Program-made: the position numbers and the translations under genes
Assembly: GCA_902800325.1 (NCBI GenBank)
Contig: CADCDW010000004.1
Coordinates: 1 to 60,594 of the forward strand
Direction of reading: 5' to 3'
Length of the DNA stretch: 60,594 nt
Origin: an uncultured Lachnospiraceae bacterium
Lineage (GTDB): Bacteria > Bacillota > Clostridia > Lachnospirales > Lachnospiraceae
The notes under the pieces: model-generated
Seen by the model: only the letters and a program-made list of their open reading frames with translations
What the model was told of the DNA's origin: nothing
The model's database searches: none
Part shown: positions 18,953 to 27,776 of the stretch, piece after piece
Layout: every line of letters starts with the position of its first letter
Numbering within the stretch: the stretch's first letter is position 1

Positions 18953-20578
18953 ATGGCAAAAAACGGTAAAGTGTTATCTATTGATATCACAAATGAAAGT
19001 ATTACTATTATTGAATTGACTGCTTCAGCCAAGAAGCAAACTTACATTCACAATGTTATCATTTTTGAAACTCCGGAGGATGCTTATGAAGATGGAGTTA
19101 TCAAAGAACCTGACAAGATAGCTGCGGCTATAAGAGATCAGCTTGCGGCCAGAGGAATATCTAACAGAAACGCAATCTTTGTATTGTCATCAACTAAGAT
19201 AGTTAACAGAGAAGTGGTTATTCCGTTTGTAAAAGAGAATAAAATCAGAGGAATCATAAATGCGAACTCATCAGAGTATTTCCCTGTAAATATAGAGGAT
19301 TACGTGGTTTCTCATTCGGTACTTGAGACAGTTACAGATGCAGAAGGTAATAAACAGTTAAGAGTTCTTGCTGTTGCTGCACCTTCTCAGATGGTTAAAT
19401 CTTACTATGACCTTGGAACAAGAGCAGGACTCAATGTAGTATCTCTTGATTACATAGGTAATGCAATGCTCCAGCTCATTAAGACTCAGACTACTGCAAG
19501 TGCTACTACCATGGTAATCCAGTTAGGAAGTGAGTCGACAGTACTTAATATAGTACAGGGTGACAACCTTCTTCTTCAAAGAACAGTACCTCATGGTACA
19601 AATCCTGTTGTTAATGTAGTTATGGATGAAAAGGGCGTAGATGCTACTACAGCTATGACACTTCTTCAAAATGACAGACTTATAACAGTTGATTTTGATG
19701 ACAATGAGACAACAGGTGCTTTCAGATATTTGATTAACAATATTGGACGTGTAATGGACTTCTATGCATCAAAGAATCCTGATAAGCCTATCGAGGATGT
19801 TTTCCTTACAGGCGATGGAGCGCTTATAAGAGGTATAGACGGTCTCTTTAAAGTTCAGTTAAATGTAAATACACGAATCATGGACAGCTTGTACAATATC
19901 AAGTTTGACCCGAGCATAGATTTAAAGGTATACAATCCGGTATATCTTGTAACTCCTATCGGAGCGGCTTTTGCCCCTATGGATTTTGTTCCGCTTGATT
20001 CTGCGAAAACTAAGGGTGAGGGCGGCGGAAGTGCTGCAACTATAGCTTGTGCGGCAGTATTTGCAGTTGCAGTTATCGGTGCTGCTGTTATGGCATTTAT
20101 GTCAATCAAAGCAAAGAATGATGCTCAGTCTAAGAAAGAACAGTTAGAAGCGGATATAGCCCGTATAAGTGATATTGAGCAGGTTGTAAACGAAATGAAT
20201 GCTGCTGAGGCAAGGTATGTTGATGTAGCTACTATGTATAATACTACATACAGCTTAAATGAAAATGTCAGAGTGTTTATCAGCCAGCTTGAATCGAAAA
20301 TTCCTACAAATGTTGTTGTATCAAGTTTTTCGAGTGCAGCAGATGGTATTACAATTCCTGCAGTATCAACTAGTTGGGATGGAGTTGCAGACTTTATTAT
20401 GCAACTTAAAACTATAGATTGTATAGATGATGCTTATGTATCAAGCATTTCGAAAAGTGTTGATGATGGCGGTGAAGTGACATACAACTTTACTGCAACT
20501 GCTGTATATGTTGATACAAGAACGGCAGAGGATCTCGGGGTTGTATCTGATGATACGGCAACAGAGGAAGCTGAATAG
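18953..20578 (+). CDS. pilM: PilM-PilN fusion protein
   Basis: This is a 541-residue protein in two parts. Residues 1 to about 345 are an actin-like PilM domain: KVLSIDITNESITIIEL for the phosphate-1 strand, the VNREVVIPF region, QLGSESTVLNIV for phosphate-2, and DVFLTGDGALIRGI for the adenosine-binding turn. A Gly-rich linker then leads to one membrane helix (about residues 358-383), a short coiled coil and an external domain ending in a beta-rich segment, which matches the architecture of PilN. In Gram-negative pili PilM (cytoplasm) and PilN (membrane) are separate and bind through the PilN N-terminus. Here they are one chain. PilO follows, as expected. The PilN assignment rests on topology and order, not on a close sequence match. 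Confidence 0.85.
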   Translation: MAKNGKVLSIDITNESITIIELTASAKKQTYIHNVIIFETPEDAYEDGVIKEPDKIAAAIRDQLAARGISNRNAIFVLSSTKIVNREVVIPFVKENKIRGIINANSSEYFPVNIEDYVVSHSVLETVTDAEGNKQLRVLAVAAPSQMVKSYYDLGTRAGLNVVSLDYIGNAMLQLIKTQTTASATTMVIQLGSESTVLNIVQGDNLLLQRTVPHGTNPVVNVVMDEKGVDATTAMTLLQNDRLITVDFDDNETTGAFRYLINNIGRVMDFYASKNPDKPIEDVFLTGDGALIRGIDGLFKVQLNVNTRIMDSLYNIKFDPSIDLKVYNPVYLVTPIGAAFAPMDFVPLDSAKTKGEGGGSAATIACAAVFAVAVIGAAVMAFMSIKAKNDAQSKKEQLEADIARISDIEQVVNEMNAAEARYVDVATMYNTTYSLNENVRVFISQLESKIPTNVVVSSFSSAADGITIPAVSTSWDGVADFIMQLKTIDCIDDAYVSSISKSVDDGGEVTYNFTATAVYVDTRTAEDLGVVSDDTATEEAE

Positions 20579-20596
20579 TAAAGGGGGTTGATAAAT

Positions 20597-21712
20597 ATGA
20601 CACAGAATAATATAAGAGTTATTTTAATACTTCTCGCTGTTTTAGTTTTAGGCGGAGTATATATGTATGTATATAAGCCAAACACGGATGATAAGAATGC
20701 TATTGATGATGAAATCAGTACTCTTCAGTCCAGATACGATGAGCTTAAGGCTCAGGAAGTACATAGAGATGAATACGTAGCATTAACTAAAGAGTATAAT
20801 GAGAAATTTGATGAAGCAATTGAAATATTCCCTGCAACTCTCGATCAGGAAATATCTGTTATGTTTATGAAAGGCATCGAAAAAGATCAGGGAAACCTGA
20901 GAATGGATATCCAGACAGTAGGACTTGGTGAAGAAGAAAGATTTTATACGCTTGGCGGAAGTAATGTTTCTGTTGAAAGTGAATCTGATGAAGGAGAAGA
21001 GGTTGTCGCTAATGCAGATGGTTCATATGAGTGCTATAGAGCAACTTTTCCTATATCATATAAGGGTTCATATGAAGGAATAAAAGATCTTATCGACTAT
21101 ATAATGGCATACAAGTATAGAATGAATGTTACTTCATTGAATATTGCTTATGATGTGACAAATAATGAATATAATGGAACAATCACTCTTAATGCTTACT
21201 GTGTAAAGGGTGGTGACAGAGAAGCAGATAAGGTTACAACAGATGTTTCAAATGGTGTAAGCAATATCTTCTTAGGTGGTAGCGGTGCTGCTGCTCCTGC
21301 ATCAACAGGCTCAACTTCAAATGTTACTGCAAATTCAAATGATATCAAGATTACTCTTAACAATGCAGCAAACGATGCAGGTGACGGAGTTGTTGTAACT
21401 TTGGGAAATGAAGAACTTTCTTATGGTGATAATGATGTCGCAACATTAGATATAAAGATTGAAGATAAAGATGGTAAGAAGATGGCTACAGTATCTCTTA
21501 ACGGTAAAGATGTAGAGATGGATGTAAATGGTGATTCAATCGGTATATATGTTGATTCATCAGAAAGAGTAGATTCTGGTGATAAGAATGGATTGAAGCT
21601 TAATGTTTCAAATGATACTGATGTTGCTGTTGATATAAAGGTTGAAGGAGATGACAGCTCATTACCTAGATTTTCAGTAGGCAGCAAAGGTGGAACTGTG
21701 AGGGTTAATTAA
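20597..21712 (+). CDS. pilO: PilO-like pilus alignment protein with long C-terminal extension
   Basis: This 371-residue protein has one N-terminal membrane helix (about residues 8-26), a coiled coil (SRYDELKAQEVHRDEYVALTK), and a ferredoxin-like outer domain ending near residue 215 with the PilO-typical YKGSYEGIKDLIDYIMAYKYRMNV. Ordinary PilO is about 200 residues. Here about 150 more follow: an Ala/Ser/Thr linker, then a repetitive beta-rich Asp/Asn/Val segment that I do not recognise. PilO binds PilN to align the machine across the envelope. ATG 20597 is preferred over TTG 20588 because the GGGGG site is nine bases upstream of it. Confidence 0.78.
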   Translation: MTQNNIRVILILLAVLVLGGVYMYVYKPNTDDKNAIDDEISTLQSRYDELKAQEVHRDEYVALTKEYNEKFDEAIEIFPATLDQEISVMFMKGIEKDQGNLRMDIQTVGLGEEERFYTLGGSNVSVESESDEGEEVVANADGSYECYRATFPISYKGSYEGIKDLIDYIMAYKYRMNVTSLNIAYDVTNNEYNGTITLNAYCVKGGDREADKVTTDVSNGVSNIFLGGSGAAAPASTGSTSNVTANSNDIKITLNNAANDAGDGVVVTLGNEELSYGDNDVATLDIKIEDKDGKKMATVSLNGKDVEMDVNGDSIGIYVDSSERVDSGDKNGLKLNVSNDTDVAVDIKVEGDDSSLPRFSVGSKGGTVRVN

Positions 21713-21728
21713 GAGAGGATGAGGATTT

Positions 21729-23228
21729 ATGGCAAGAAAAAACAATAAAGGTTTTTCTGTAGTTGAAATTGTCATAGCCATAGCCATACTGTCGTTACTT
21801 CTTGTACCGATAGTAACTCAGATTAGTCAGACTTTAAAGACCAGCCGTATGGCAAAACAGCAGCAGTATGTCACAGACGATGCAGTTTATCTAATGGAAG
21901 ACTTTCAGAAGTCTTCCATGGACGAACTGAAGACGAAATATGGAGCTCCTGCTGAAAAGCCTGAAACTGTTGAATGTAAGATATGTGATTCAACAGGGGC
22001 AGATACAGGAAAAAAAGTCAAGTATCATGCTTACAGATATACACTTAGTAATGTAAAGATGGGACCTGAGCAAAAAGAATATTCAAGAGTTGTTATTTTA
22101 GACGATTTGGATACTGCGTTAAAAGGTTGTAATGATGGTTCCGATAAAGGTTTTAAGATGACTGAAGCAACTACTGCACCTGGCGGATTTACATTAAATA
22201 GTGAAGGCCATGCTGTTAAGTATGATGCGAATGGTTATGTTGAGAGTGCTGTGTGTGAAACTACAGAGTTAGTTAAGAATCCAAATGATGTAAACCTTGG
22301 AAATATGCAGGATATGGATAGCTCAAAGGTTGCTATAGTTCCGGGAACATCAGCAAACTTTGATGCCCAGGCTGAGAAAGCGTTTTTCTCACTCGCTATG
22401 GAGCATTTGAGACAAACAGATCCGACTGCATGGGCTCAGGCTTTGGGACATGTAAGCAGTGATAGCGTATTAAACCAGAAGTATAGTCTGGATAACAATA
22501 TCAAGCTCACAAAGGTTTATATCAATAAAGAAAATATTGATGGTAAAGATTATTATGTTGTCAGTGTAGATGTATATTATTATAACAGTGTCCTTGATGA
22601 GACATTGAGTTACAATGTATATTCACAAAAGTTCAACATGACTGAATGCCCTGCTACATATATCGAGTATCAGCCGTATGCAGCAGAGTCAAGCAAGACT
22701 GATGTAATATATGCATCAAATGAATATTTTGTGATTGATAACTATATTCCGGATGCAAAGATTTATCTTTATAAGCCATACAATGATCAGATGAAGGTAA
22801 CAAAAAATGTTGACACTTCTGACACGTCTACAGGTGAGACATTGTATAAGTTTTATACTCAGAGTACAAAGACAAATCTTGTAAAGATTCATTTGTGCAG
22901 CTTAAACAGTTATGAACTTGATGAAGAAATAACTGAAAAGAAGGAAGACGGAACAGAAGTAAAATATAAAAAGTCTTCATCGTCAGTATATACAAATATT
23001 AGTAAAGATAATTTTGATACAAGTGTTATTTCAAATACGCTTTTTGCCGATGTAAAGACTGATGATGTAGCTCATCCTAATAGAAAAGCGTATCATGGAT
23101 TAAAGTATCTTTCAGAAGATGAGAGATTCCAAAGTAGATTATATACTATAAATGTTACATTAACGCCTGTTGAAGATGAGGCGGGAAGCAATGCGGTTAC
23201 GTTTACAGGAGCAAAGGGGGAAAATTAG
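21729..23228 (+). CDS. Large minor pilin (PilV-like), 499 residues
   Basis: The leader MARKNNKG is followed by FSVVEIVIAIAILSLLLVPI, a prepilin signal with Glu at position 5 after the Gly. The helix continues into a long outer domain of about 450 residues with no recognised fold. Two CxxC-like cysteines (CKICDS, about residue 77) are in the first part. The size is far above the typical 150-200 residue minor pilin, suggesting a tip or adhesive role. The stop is followed at once by the next start codon, so it is translationally linked to the PilX-like gene. Confidence 0.75.
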   Translation: MARKNNKGFSVVEIVIAIAILSLLLVPIVTQISQTLKTSRMAKQQQYVTDDAVYLMEDFQKSSMDELKTKYGAPAEKPETVECKICDSTGADTGKKVKYHAYRYTLSNVKMGPEQKEYSRVVILDDLDTALKGCNDGSDKGFKMTEATTAPGGFTLNSEGHAVKYDANGYVESAVCETTELVKNPNDVNLGNMQDMDSSKVAIVPGTSANFDAQAEKAFFSLAMEHLRQTDPTAWAQALGHVSSDSVLNQKYSLDNNIKLTKVYINKENIDGKDYYVVSVDVYYYNSVLDETLSYNVYSQKFNMTECPATYIEYQPYAAESSKTDVIYASNEYFVIDNYIPDAKIYLYKPYNDQMKVTKNVDTSDTSTGETLYKFYTQSTKTNLVKIHLCSLNSYELDEEITEKKEDGTEVKYKKSSSSVYTNISKDNFDTSVISNTLFADVKTDDVAHPNRKAYHGLKYLSEDERFQSRLYTINVTLTPVEDEAGSNAVTFTGAKGEN

Positions 23229-26200
23229 TTGAAGAAAATAAAAAACTTATTTAAAAAACTAAAAAATAACGGCTCCAGTACCATTATGGTTGTTGTTTCC
23301 ATGGCGTTTATTGGTATAATTGTAGGAGCGCTTCTTACAGCGGCAGGGTATGCATATAGGTTAAGAATGCAGGATGTAAATGCAAGGGATAACTTCTACT
23401 ATGTAGAACAGGCGATGAATGAGATATATGCAGGTGTCGGTTCAGAGACGCTTAAGAATATGCAGGATGCATATGTATATACTGTTGAAAATATGGTATA
23501 TTATGACCTTGCAACTCAGACATATATGAAAAAAACAGACGAAGAAGCTGAAAAGATGTTTTCTGATAAGTTCATGGAGAATGTAAGTACGAATCCATAC
23601 TTCAGTGATGCCAATATTGTAGCTTCACTTGAAAAGTATATTTCAGATCCTAATGTTACCTTGGAACCAAGCAGACTTAAGGTTGAGAGAAAAGTAGATG
23701 CCAATGGTAAAATTGAACTTATCACTGTTAAGAATGTTACTCTTCAGAGAAAAGTAAAATATAAAAAAGCAATTGGTGATTATACCCAGACTATTTCAAC
23801 AGATATCGAGATAGGCAATCCGGATTTTAAGGTTTTGTTTAATTCTACCAGCGGAAGCAGTACCAATATATTTGAATTTTCACTTATTGCAGATATGGGT
23901 GTTGAAGTAGATTCGACTATGCCTGTAACCATAGCAGGTAATATCTATGCAGCAGCAGATTATTATAATAAAGATTATAATAAAAGCACATATACCAATA
24001 TGGGAGATGGAGTAACGACTCCTAAGGATGAAGATCAGGTTTTTGAAAAAACTTATTCAGACGGAGTAGAAAATGTTGATGTTAAGTACCAACATGGAAG
24101 TGTTACATCAAGAAAATATGATGGTGAAAATGCAGTTTCAAATACTTATTATAATATGCAGTCAACTATAATGAATACTACCAATGTTGCTGATGTAAAT
24201 AACAGACAATATTTTGATGGTGTTAATAAGAGAAGTATGTATTCAGGTTTCTTTGTTGATGGTACAAATGTATCCATACTTGCGGATATAGTCATTGTTC
24301 CGGGTTCTATATCAGTTATGGACAATGGATTCCTTTCAATATATGGTAAAAATGGTATGGCCATAGATGAAGCAGAAGTTTGGACTGATAATTTTATACT
24401 TGGTGGTTATAGTTCAAAAGTACCAACAAATAAAAAAGATGAAAACGATGAAATGATTTATAATTATAATGGTTCTAAAGCGGACATAAGAGCCAATATG
24501 TATGTAAGAGACGATACAGAGATTAATTCTGTTGGTTCATCATTTAAGCTTCGTGGTAAATATTTTGGATACGGAGACAGTACTTCTAAGGATAAAAGGA
24601 CTTTTGTACCTACTGTTGATCTTGAAAATTTCCAAAGAGAGTTCCTTCAGTATAATGGACACTCTCAGGTTATGGAAAACGGTAAGCCTGTAACAAAGAC
24701 TGAAAACAGAGGACATTACAACAGTAGTGCAATTATAGTTAATGGTGAAAAGTCCACATTGGATTTCACTGATGTTACATCTATTTATCTTGCGGGACGT
24801 TCATATATTGAATTATCAAAGAAAGTAGATGTTGCGGATGAAGATGAAAAAGTAACTGATTCTGATAAAAACGTACTTACCAATGTTCAGACTGTAGAGT
24901 TTAATCCTGTTAATAAAACTACAGATTCTTCAGGAAACACGGAGACTGTATTTATAAGAGATTATAAGACGGGTGAGAGTTTGTCTTTCAAGTCAAATCA
25001 GGTAGCATATATACCTATACAGTATACAGGTATTCCTACACCTGCCATAGCTCAGGATAGATCCGTATATGACTTAAATATATATGATGATTGGGGCGAT
25101 AGGGCATATGACGCAGATTTACATCCTGCTTTAAGAGGAAGTGCTTTGTTTGAAAAATACTTCCCTGAAGCAAGATTCTTAGATTCAAAAAAGGAAAAGT
25201 ATGCTATACCTTGCATTATGCAGGAAGTTTCCGGTAAGAAGTATTACTATTATGACTTTGATAGAGCATACAGATATATTGCAAGTGGTAGTGAAGGTTA
25301 TTATGCATCAGGCAGAAATCCTGTTGCTGTAAGTACTCTTGGCGCAGATTATTGTGACAACTTTGTTAAAGAGTTTCCAAGTGCAGAAGCATATGCTGCA
25401 AGCTTTATCGCTGATTATGTAAAAGAGTTGAATAACCCTGATAGTGTTATAAAGGATTATCTTACTGATATAACTGATTATGAAGGATTTGATGCGGGCA
25501 ATATTTTACTTCCTAAGTCTGATTCCACAATGTATTCAAGTGGTGCTATAACTACAAAAGAGGGTACTGATTTTAATATAGCCGTAAAAGACAGTGCTGA
25601 CTTATCTACATTATTCTCTTCAGCAAGCTATAATGTAAGTGGTTCAAGTCCGACAGCAACAGAATATTCAGATGGCCTTGAGAAAGAATATAACTATGTT
25701 AAGTGGAATCTGGGTCATATGGATGCAACTTCACTTGAAAAGAAGTATATTGATGATCTTGTATCTGATCCATCAGGTCAGTTTAGTGAAGCATCTATCA
25801 CACCGATTAATAAGTTCCTTAACTTTGATAAGATTAATTCCGTAAGAAATCTTACTCTTTCGTCAGGATATTATGCAGTTGCTTCTAATGAAACTGTAGT
25901 TGTTAATAAAACCGGTGTAGTTAAAGGTATTATATTAACAAAGGGAGATGTTGTTTTTGGAAAGGATGTTACCGGATTTGAGGGATTGATAGTTTCCGGT
26001 GGTAAAATTTATATATCCAATAAACTTCAGACTATTAATGCAAGTGCAGAGATTTGTAGAGCGATTCTTAGAGAATGTCAGTTGTCAGGTGATGATGATT
26101 GTAAGGAATTCCTCAAGCTTTTCAAGGGATATGAAGGATCAGAGATTATAGAAAAAGCTGATGATGGCGAAGCAAAAACTATTGACACTATAGACTATTC

Positions 26201-26243
26201 GGATGTTGTAAGATTCAACAACTGGATGAAGAACGTAGAATAG
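23229..26243 (+). CDS. Very large PilX-like surface protein, 1004 residues
   Basis: The start is TTG, immediately after the previous stop, with a GGGGG site inside the upstream gene. A basic N-terminus (KKIKNLFKKLKNNG) is followed by SSTIMVVVSMAFIGIIVGALL, a pilin-like or PilX-like membrane helix without the position-5 glutamate. The remaining roughly 950 residues are extracellular. They are rich in Asn, Thr, Tyr and Asp, with many short beta-strand-like runs (for example SILADIVIVPGSISVMDNG, later VVVNKTGVVKGIILTKG) that suggest a right-handed beta-helix. PilX proteins in other bacteria are about 170 residues. It may be a pilus tip or cell-contact component. That is inferred from context. 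Confidence 0.65.
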   Translation: MKKIKNLFKKLKNNGSSTIMVVVSMAFIGIIVGALLTAAGYAYRLRMQDVNARDNFYYVEQAMNEIYAGVGSETLKNMQDAYVYTVENMVYYDLATQTYMKKTDEEAEKMFSDKFMENVSTNPYFSDANIVASLEKYISDPNVTLEPSRLKVERKVDANGKIELITVKNVTLQRKVKYKKAIGDYTQTISTDIEIGNPDFKVLFNSTSGSSTNIFEFSLIADMGVEVDSTMPVTIAGNIYAAADYYNKDYNKSTYTNMGDGVTTPKDEDQVFEKTYSDGVENVDVKYQHGSVTSRKYDGENAVSNTYYNMQSTIMNTTNVADVNNRQYFDGVNKRSMYSGFFVDGTNVSILADIVIVPGSISVMDNGFLSIYGKNGMAIDEAEVWTDNFILGGYSSKVPTNKKDENDEMIYNYNGSKADIRANMYVRDDTEINSVGSSFKLRGKYFGYGDSTSKDKRTFVPTVDLENFQREFLQYNGHSQVMENGKPVTKTENRGHYNSSAIIVNGEKSTLDFTDVTSIYLAGRSYIELSKKVDVADEDEKVTDSDKNVLTNVQTVEFNPVNKTTDSSGNTETVFIRDYKTGESLSFKSNQVAYIPIQYTGIPTPAIAQDRSVYDLNIYDDWGDRAYDADLHPALRGSALFEKYFPEARFLDSKKEKYAIPCIMQEVSGKKYYYYDFDRAYRYIASGSEGYYASGRNPVAVSTLGADYCDNFVKEFPSAEAYAASFIADYVKELNNPDSVIKDYLTDITDYEGFDAGNILLPKSDSTMYSSGAITTKEGTDFNIAVKDSADLSTLFSSASYNVSGSSPTATEYSDGLEKEYNYVKWNLGHMDATSLEKKYIDDLVSDPSGQFSEASITPINKFLNFDKINSVRNLTLSSGYYAVASNETVVVNKTGVVKGIILTKGDVVFGKDVTGFEGLIVSGGKIYISNKLQTINASAEICRAILRECQLSGDDDCKEFLKLFKGYEGSEIIEKADDGEAKTIDTIDYSDVVRFNNWMKNVE

Positions 26244-26254
26244 GGGTGGTGTTG

Positions 26255-26866
26255 ATGGTTAAGATTAAAGAGAGAATTAAAAAAAGCTTAAGAGATAACG
26301 GTGGATTTTCTTTAACAGAGCTTATCATAGTTATAGCTATGATACTTATAATGACTGTTGCTTCATTTATTTCTTTGACTATCATGCATAGTGCCAAGGC
26401 AAAGGAAGCAGCAAGCTCATTTGAAAACTCACTTGCCGAGACCATAAGCTTATCTAAAAACAATGGTGTAGATAAGAATCAGAATAATGTGATTGATTCT
26501 GATGAGGAGAAATATTCTATAGGACTTAAGATATATAAGATAGGTCAGAAGTATTATCTTCAAAAATGTATATGTGAAAAGAGTCCTACAGGAAAGTATT
26601 CTGATTCGGGTTTGGATGCCACTGATCCTTATGTTAAATCTATAAATGAAGCTTCAGGAAAGGGTGTGTGCCTATCTTCATATGTAGATATAAAATTCTA
26701 TGATTTAGACGGCAACGACGCAAGCGCTGATACTTATGTTATAGCTTTTAATAGAAAAGGTGAATGTGTACTCGGATATGGTAAATATGAGTTTAGAAAA
26801 AAGACCTCAGGTGATAAGATAGTTACGGTTTCTGTTAACAAAAATGGAAGCTATATATCAAGGTAG
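26255..26866 (+). CDS. Minor pilin, GspH/FimT-like
   Basis: This is a 203-residue prepilin: a basic leader ending in DNGG, then FSLTELIIVIAMILIMTVAS with the conserved Glu. ATG 26255 is chosen over two GTG and one TTG codons just upstream because the GGGGTGG ribosome site lies at the normal distance. The outer domain has three cysteines (CICEKS region and GVCLSS). It lies between the PilX-like gene and another minor pilin, so it belongs to the set of four accessory subunits that probably prime pilus assembly. Confidence 0.8.
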   Translation: MVKIKERIKKSLRDNGGFSLTELIIVIAMILIMTVASFISLTIMHSAKAKEAASSFENSLAETISLSKNNGVDKNQNNVIDSDEEKYSIGLKIYKIGQKYYLQKCICEKSPTGKYSDSGLDATDPYVKSINEASGKGVCLSSYVDIKFYDLDGNDASADTYVIAFNRKGECVLGYGKYEFRKKTSGDKIVTVSVNKNGSYISR

Positions 26867-26883
26867 ATAAGGAGTGATGAACG

Positions 26884-27756
26884 TTGACGAAAAAAACAAA
26901 AAGCAATAACGGTTTCACCCTTATAGAATTGGTTATTGCTATAGCGATGCTTGCCTTTATCATGACAGCGGTTAGTGCCCTTATGGGAAGCAGCGTATTA
27001 AGCTTCAGAAAAAATAAGGCAAATATAAGCATACAAAATTCTGCACAATCTGCATATGATAAGCTTTCAGATACTATTATGCAGGCAAAGAGAGTAGTGA
27101 TAATTGGTTATCAATGTAGCGCAGATGTAGACTTTGATAATGCAAAACCGGGTGATGCTGCAGGCGGAACATTTACATCTCATTATTATGTTCCTGATGA
27201 GGCTACCAAGAAAGAGCTTACAGATTCAGGAATTACAGAGACAAATATAATTATTTTTTCTGATATGAGTCCTGCAGATAAGGATACGAAGATATATATT
27301 CAAAAGATGATTATAGATATCTCCGTTCCGATTGATGAGATAACGGCAGTTAATAGCAGTTATACGGAATCAACAACAGGCGTAGAAGTAGATGACAAAT
27401 TGCATGCCGGAAAAAAAGTTAAGATAAACAAGATAAGTGATGGCGTGTATGATGCAAATGATACAATGAGATGTACTTTTACCTTTGATGGAAAGAACAT
27501 GTATTATGAAAGGCAATATGCTCTTCAGATAGGTAAAAATGATGTAATGGGTGGTTCGTTTAATGAAAACAATTTATTTTCAAACGTTTTTAACTATGTT
27601 ACATCAGGTACAACTGATATAAGCGGTTGTGTTGCAACAGTTGACTCAAAGAACGGTGCCATTGGTTTGAACCTTTACTTCTATGATAAGAAAATAAGAT
27701 ATACAACAAATGGAATGGTTAAGTTAAGAAACTCAGATGTTTTAGAGAATAATTAA
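26884..27756 (+). CDS. Minor pilin, PilW/GspJ-like
   Basis: This is a 290-residue prepilin with leader MTKKTKSNNG and helix FTLIELVIAIAMLAFIMTAV including the conserved Glu at position 5. The start is TTG, nine bases after AAGGAG. The region SIQNSAQSAYDKLSDTIMQAK after the helix resembles PilW/GspJ proteins, in which a helix with QxxA/D residues follows the signal. The head domain is beta-rich and of unknown fold. It is followed after 20 bases by the giant secreted protein. Confidence 0.8.
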   Translation: MTKKTKSNNGFTLIELVIAIAMLAFIMTAVSALMGSSVLSFRKNKANISIQNSAQSAYDKLSDTIMQAKRVVIIGYQCSADVDFDNAKPGDAAGGTFTSHYYVPDEATKKELTDSGITETNIIIFSDMSPADKDTKIYIQKMIIDISVPIDEITAVNSSYTESTTGVEVDDKLHAGKKVKINKISDGVYDANDTMRCTFTFDGKNMYYERQYALQIGKNDVMGGSFNENNLFSNVFNYVTSGTTDISGCVATVDSKNGAIGLNLYFYDKKIRYTTNGMVKLRNSDVLENN

Positions 27757-27776
27757 GAAAGGGTGGTAAAAGCGAA

